Source: Paenibacillus oceani
GTDB taxonomy: Bacteria > Bacillota > Bacilli > Paenibacillales > NBRC-103111
Assembly: GCF_014705615.1 (NCBI RefSeq)
Contig: NZ_JACXJA010000060.1
Location: 1 to 45,816, forward strand
Length of the DNA stretch: 45,816 nucleotides
Direction of reading: 5' to 3'
Positions within the stretch are counted from its first letter, which is position 1. Each line of letters starts with the position of its first letter. Positions 43,286 through 45,816 of this stretch are shown one piece after another. Position numbers and translations under genes: made by a program. Below the pieces are notes generated by a model. That model was not told the DNA's origin and did not search any database. It saw only the letters and a program-made list of their open reading frames with translations.

Positions 43286-44920
43286 CTACTCCAGCGTTCC
43301 GTTAAGGAAGTTTCCGGCTTTAAAGCTTTTGGAAGTAAGCCAAGTCTGGTTGTATCCCTTCATGGCTGACGGCTGGGCGATGAGCGAATCTTCGATATGA
43401 TTACAGATATAGGTAAGCGTTTTTAAACTTCCGTTGTCTACAACGACCACTCCATCGTGACGGTTCGTCTGATGGGTCGATATTTGATTGCCCTGTACGT
43501 TCAACTGCTTACATTGCGGCAAATAGAGCGTATACTCGGTGCATTCCTCGACAAAAGCCTGATTGCCTGAAACATCGACCTTCGTATCTCGATTCCCGGC
43601 TGAGGTGGCCGTAGACAACAGGATCAAATAAGAAATGCGGCCGGCCCGGATCACATTGTTTTTGATCTGCACGTTTCCTTTTTGAAAGTTGAAGTAGCCG
43701 TAAATCGGGTAAGCATCTCCTTCTCCCATCCCGAAATCCGTCAATTGATTGCCTTCAATCAAGTAATTTTCATACTCGTACGGGGTGAGAGCCGTTGAAT
43801 AATGACCGAAACTGATCCCGGTAATCCAGGTGTAGGGAGAAGGGATTCCAATCGTCTGTCTGCGCATGCCGGAAATAAAATTGCCGCGGATCGTCACGTT
43901 GCCCGTCCGTGGCCCTACCGCATAAATCCCGTACAGCCGGTTGCCGTGACAAATATTACCCTCGATGATTGCGTTAAGTCCGGCATGCAGATCGATCCCT
44001 TTGCGGTAATTGTAGTTGGCCCGGTTGCCGATGATCTGAATGTGCATGGGCGTCGCTCCCGAGAATCCGGCGCAGCCGTAGCCGGTTCCTCCATCCAACT
44101 GAGAGCCGTGGTATTCCAGATCGCAATCGACGATGCTGATAAATTCGACATAACCGAACAATACGCCTGCAACACGGTTGTGATGAAGGTAACACTGATG
44201 CACTTTGAACCGTTTGGCATAAGCGGAGCTCGTTCCCGACACATAAATCGCATTGGCATTAAACCCGGAGATATCCACTTTCTCGACAAGCACATCTTCA
44301 CACCGGTTGAAGAGCAGCGCACTCACTTTGCCGTTATAGCTTTCACCGACGTTCGGGAAAAAAGTGCCGGTATAGTGGAGGTTGAGCCTTTTCACCGTAA
44401 TGCCGGTCAATCCGGCTTGGAACGTGAACAAGCTGGCTGTCTGCTCGGTGTCGGCCACCGTCTGCTCGTAGGTGTATACGATTTTCGAGTGGCAGCCTTG
44501 TCCCTCCAGCGTGATACAATTCGTTTGCACGGACAAATTCCCGGTCACCAGATACGTACCGATCGGAAAATAAACAATGCCGCCTTCAGGTACGGCGCTT
44601 ATCGCGCTGCGGATGGCAGCCGTGTCATCCGTCGTCCCGTTGCCGGCTGCGCCGAAATCCCTCACGTTCACGATGGGCCCCGTCATCGAAATCAATGGCT
44701 GCAGCTTCGTTTTTTTCTTGCCGGCTATATTCTCGTACACGGAATCCACGACTTCACCATCCTTGCTTCTCGCATATCCTGGCGTTATTCTGCTCATTAC
44801 CGTGCCTGCGGCCATCGCAGCGCTCACAAGGCCAACCGACGCAAGCAGCTTTCTTCGGCTGATTGACGCTCTCGCCGCCGCTTGCTCCTCAGAACCGTCC
44901 GTCCGGTCCGTTTGCTGCAT
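43286..44920 (-). CDS. Tat-exported right-handed beta-helix protein, pectate-lyase-3 type
   Basis: A 544-aa exported protein. The N-terminus (residues 18-50) is a twin-arginine signal: SISRRKLLASVG, a hydrophobic stretch and a PGYARSK cleavage region. Then comes the pectate-lyase-3 hallmark NVRDFGAAGNGTTDDTAAI near residue 86 and many short parallel beta-helix coils with NNxI/GNxI turns. Proteins of this type cleave or bind acidic polysaccharides; catalytic residues cannot be assigned by eye. ATG 44920 has only a weak GGGG site upstream. The same frame is open further upstream but is interrupted by a TAG at 44938-44936, beyond which a well-initiated ATG lies at 45043. The promoter at 45410-45482 gives a leader of about 500 bases. 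Confidence 0.85.
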   Translation of the reverse strand: MQQTDRTDGSEEQAAARASISRRKLLASVGLVSAAMAAGTVMSRITPGYARSKDGEVVDSVYENIAGKKKTKLQPLISMTGPIVNVRDFGAAGNGTTDDTAAIRSAISAVPEGGIVYFPIGTYLVTGNLSVQTNCITLEGQGCHSKIVYTYEQTVADTEQTASLFTFQAGLTGITVKRLNLHYTGTFFPNVGESYNGKVSALLFNRCEDVLVEKVDISGFNANAIYVSGTSSAYAKRFKVHQCYLHHNRVAGVLFGYVEFISIVDCDLEYHGSQLDGGTGYGCAGFSGATPMHIQIIGNRANYNYRKGIDLHAGLNAIIEGNICHGNRLYGIYAVGPRTGNVTIRGNFISGMRRQTIGIPSPYTWITGISFGHYSTALTPYEYENYLIEGNQLTDFGMGEGDAYPIYGYFNFQKGNVQIKNNVIRAGRISYLILLSTATSAGNRDTKVDVSGNQAFVEECTEYTLYLPQCKQLNVQGNQISTHQTNRHDGVVVVDNGSLKTLTYICNHIEDSLIAQPSAMKGYNQTWLTSKSFKAGNFLNGTLE

Positions 44921-44935
44921 AGTCGGCTGCCCCTG

Positions 44936-45043
44936 CTACCTGCTTCCGTTTTCTTGTTGCCTGTTTCCGTCTTCCTGCAACCTGTTTCCGTTTTCCTGCC
45001 GCTCTGCTCCGATTGCCTCTTCTCTGCGGTTTTGATCGGACAT
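44936..45043 (-). CDS. 35-codon leader frame in phase with the beta-helix gene
   Basis: A 35-aa frame from ATG 45043, preceded by GGAGG at 7-base spacing, ends with TAG at 44938-44936. It begins MSDQNRREEAIGAERQ and continues with three diverged copies of an Arg-Gln-Glu-Asn-Gly-type repeat. It is in the same frame as the beta-helix gene (44920), with only 15 bases between the TAG and the downstream ATG. Either it is the original N-terminus, broken by one nonsense change (CAG to TAG would fit the repeat), or it is a real leader peptide coupled to the gene. Confidence 0.55.
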   Translation of the reverse strand: MSDQNRREEAIGAERQENGNRLQEDGNRQQENGSR

Positions 45044-45282
45044 ATTCATTCCTCCATTATGGATCGTTTATATGACTGTACTATGGATAACCTCGGATAA
45101 GACGCACCTTCCGCTGTTGTCATGGATCATACCGATAAGGCGATATCTCGTCTTCACGATAACGGTCTCGGAGCAACCGTGTGGTCCCAGCTTCGACGTA
45201 ACGATCGGATAGCCGGCAGCACCCCATCAACGAGTTGACTGGACAGTCGGCTGGGAGGCGGCGGTCAGGACTATGTTAGTAG

Positions 45283-45396
45283 AACCGGATTGTAGACCGA
45301 ACCGGACTGCGAATCGAGCCGGATCGTAGATCGAACCGGACTATGGATCGAATCGGACGCGGACTCGTACCGTGAATCGAACTGAACTATGAATTA
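45283..45396. repeat. 17-bp tandem repeat in the leader of the beta-helix gene
   Basis: Five consecutive 17-bp units start at 45283, 45300, 45317, 45334 and 45351 (pattern AACCGGA-N7-TCG), followed by a 12-bp partial unit at 45368 and a decayed unit at 45380. The tract lies between the promoter at 45410-45482 and the start codons on the minus strand, so it would be part of the transcribed leader. No open frame across it looks coding. Confidence 0.8.
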
Positions 45397-45409
45397 AACA
45401 AACCATATT

Positions 45410-45482
45410 TGAAATCGCTTTCATACTCTATTATAAAATCATCGACTCGTTACCAATAGACGAAAACATTTCATCCGCTGGT
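45410..45482 (-). promoter_or_regulatory. Promoter, 31-bp palindrome and cre site of the beta-helix gene
   Basis: On the minus strand, the inverted repeat (45482-45452; arms ACCAGCGGATGAAA and TTTCGTCTATTGGT) overlaps a -35-like ATTGGT. A -10 TATAAT (45435-45430) lies 16 bp further, and TGAAAGCGATTTCA (45423-45410) fully matches the CcpA cre consensus just after the -10. The block is nearly identical to 43022-43095. Confidence 0.75.
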
Positions 45483-45548
45483 AATATGATGACTTCTCCT
45501 CCGGTGGATGAATACAACAGCCTCTCTCCTTTTACGATTTAATGCGGC

Positions 45549-45741
45549 TATAAGAGCGGTTTGCACCCCTTATTGGGCGTGTTTTCTTGAAATGGGAGAA
45601 AATAAGAGCGATTTGCACCTCTTATTCCAGCCAATCTGCCGGAAATTCGCCATTTGACGAAAAATAGAAGCTGCATATCGCTCTTTATTTGCATTTGAAA
45701 CCTGAATACTTACAGAATAAGAGGCTCAAACCGTAACTACT
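45549..45741. repeat. Four-palindrome spaced array D (AATAAGAG type)
   Basis: Blocks start at 45549, 45601, 45663 and 45716 (spacing 52, 62, 53). Arms are TATAAGAG/CCCTTATT, AATAAGAG/CTCTTATT, AATAGAAG/CTCTTTATT and AATAAGAG/TAACTACT. Block 2 is perfect; block 4 has lost its right arm. Blocks 1 and 2 share the centre ending TTTGCAC with block 1 of array A, some 45 kb away. Confidence 0.7.
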
Positions 45742-45754
45742 TAGGTACAAAAAA

Positions 45755-45816
45755 GTGAAAGGTAAAGAAACTGGAATTAAAAGAGGAATTTACCTTGAAG
45801 AGACAAGGAGAGGGAA
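45755..45816 (+). CDS. Possible start of a gene cut by the window edge
   Basis: A frame opens with GTG at 45755 (MKGKETGIKRGIYLEETRRG) and is still open at the end of the window; AGGT lies 8 bases upstream. Only 20 codons are visible, so neither coding status nor function can be judged. A TTG at 45793 preceded by AGAGGA is an alternative start in another frame. Confidence 0.15.
   Translation, partial: MKGKETGIKRGIYLEETRRG

Overview
The window looks like chromosomal DNA of a spore-forming, polysaccharide-degrading Gram-positive bacterium of the Paenibacillus/Cohnella type. The evidence is a complete spore-germination receptor cluster, a YheI/YheH-type ABC exporter pair, lipoprotein-dependent LplB/LplC-type sugar importers, a YesM/YesN-type two-component system, and very large secreted polysaccharide lyases with C-terminal accessory domains. 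This assignment is inferred from gene families; no marker gene is present.

Layout. 1-870: no convincing gene; it holds a spaced palindrome array and a 9-bp minisatellite. 911-2542: catalase. 2684-4375 (minus): MutS-like ATPase. 4376-5520: gene-free DNA carrying two more palindrome arrays bracketed by a duplicated hairpin element. 5594-6031: Hsp20. 6123-11536: germination receptor locus, with one B subunit divergent from an A-C-D-B operon. 11594-15444: heterodimeric ABC exporter. 15527-15825: a possible one-gene small transcription unit. 15894-22316: an operon of phosphonatase, iron-type alcohol dehydrogenase, solute-binding lipoprotein, two permeases and a calcineurin-like phosphoesterase, preceded by a DeoR regulator (22472-23248). 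23489-25760: M20 amidohydrolase and SGNH hydrolase. 26015-44920 (all minus): a locus for a probably acidic polysaccharide, containing a 1956-aa lyase, a solute-binding lipoprotein, a YesN-type regulator, a YesM-type kinase, a second lipoprotein, a 1373-aa lyase and a Tat-exported beta-helix protein. 45044-45816: a long leader with 17-bp repeats, a promoter and a fourth palindrome array.

How the genes work together. The DeoR-phnX-dehydrogenase-importer-phosphoesterase block reads as a route to take up a glycan-like or esterified phosphonate, release 2-hydroxyethylphosphonate, oxidise it to phosphonoacetaldehyde and cleave the C-P bond. That pathway is inference from gene content. In the polysaccharide locus, secreted enzymes would cut the polymer and the lipoproteins and kinase would sense fragments. 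No permease and no unsaturated-uronyl hydrolase is encoded here, so uptake must use transporters elsewhere. The second lyase and the beta-helix gene share a nearly identical promoter, palindrome and cre-type site, so they are probably co-regulated.

The most unusual non-coding signal is a set of four intergenic arrays, each of four short palindromic blocks. Their start-to-start spacing is nearly invariant (about 50, 61-62 and 50 bp) although the palindrome sequence differs between two subfamilies.
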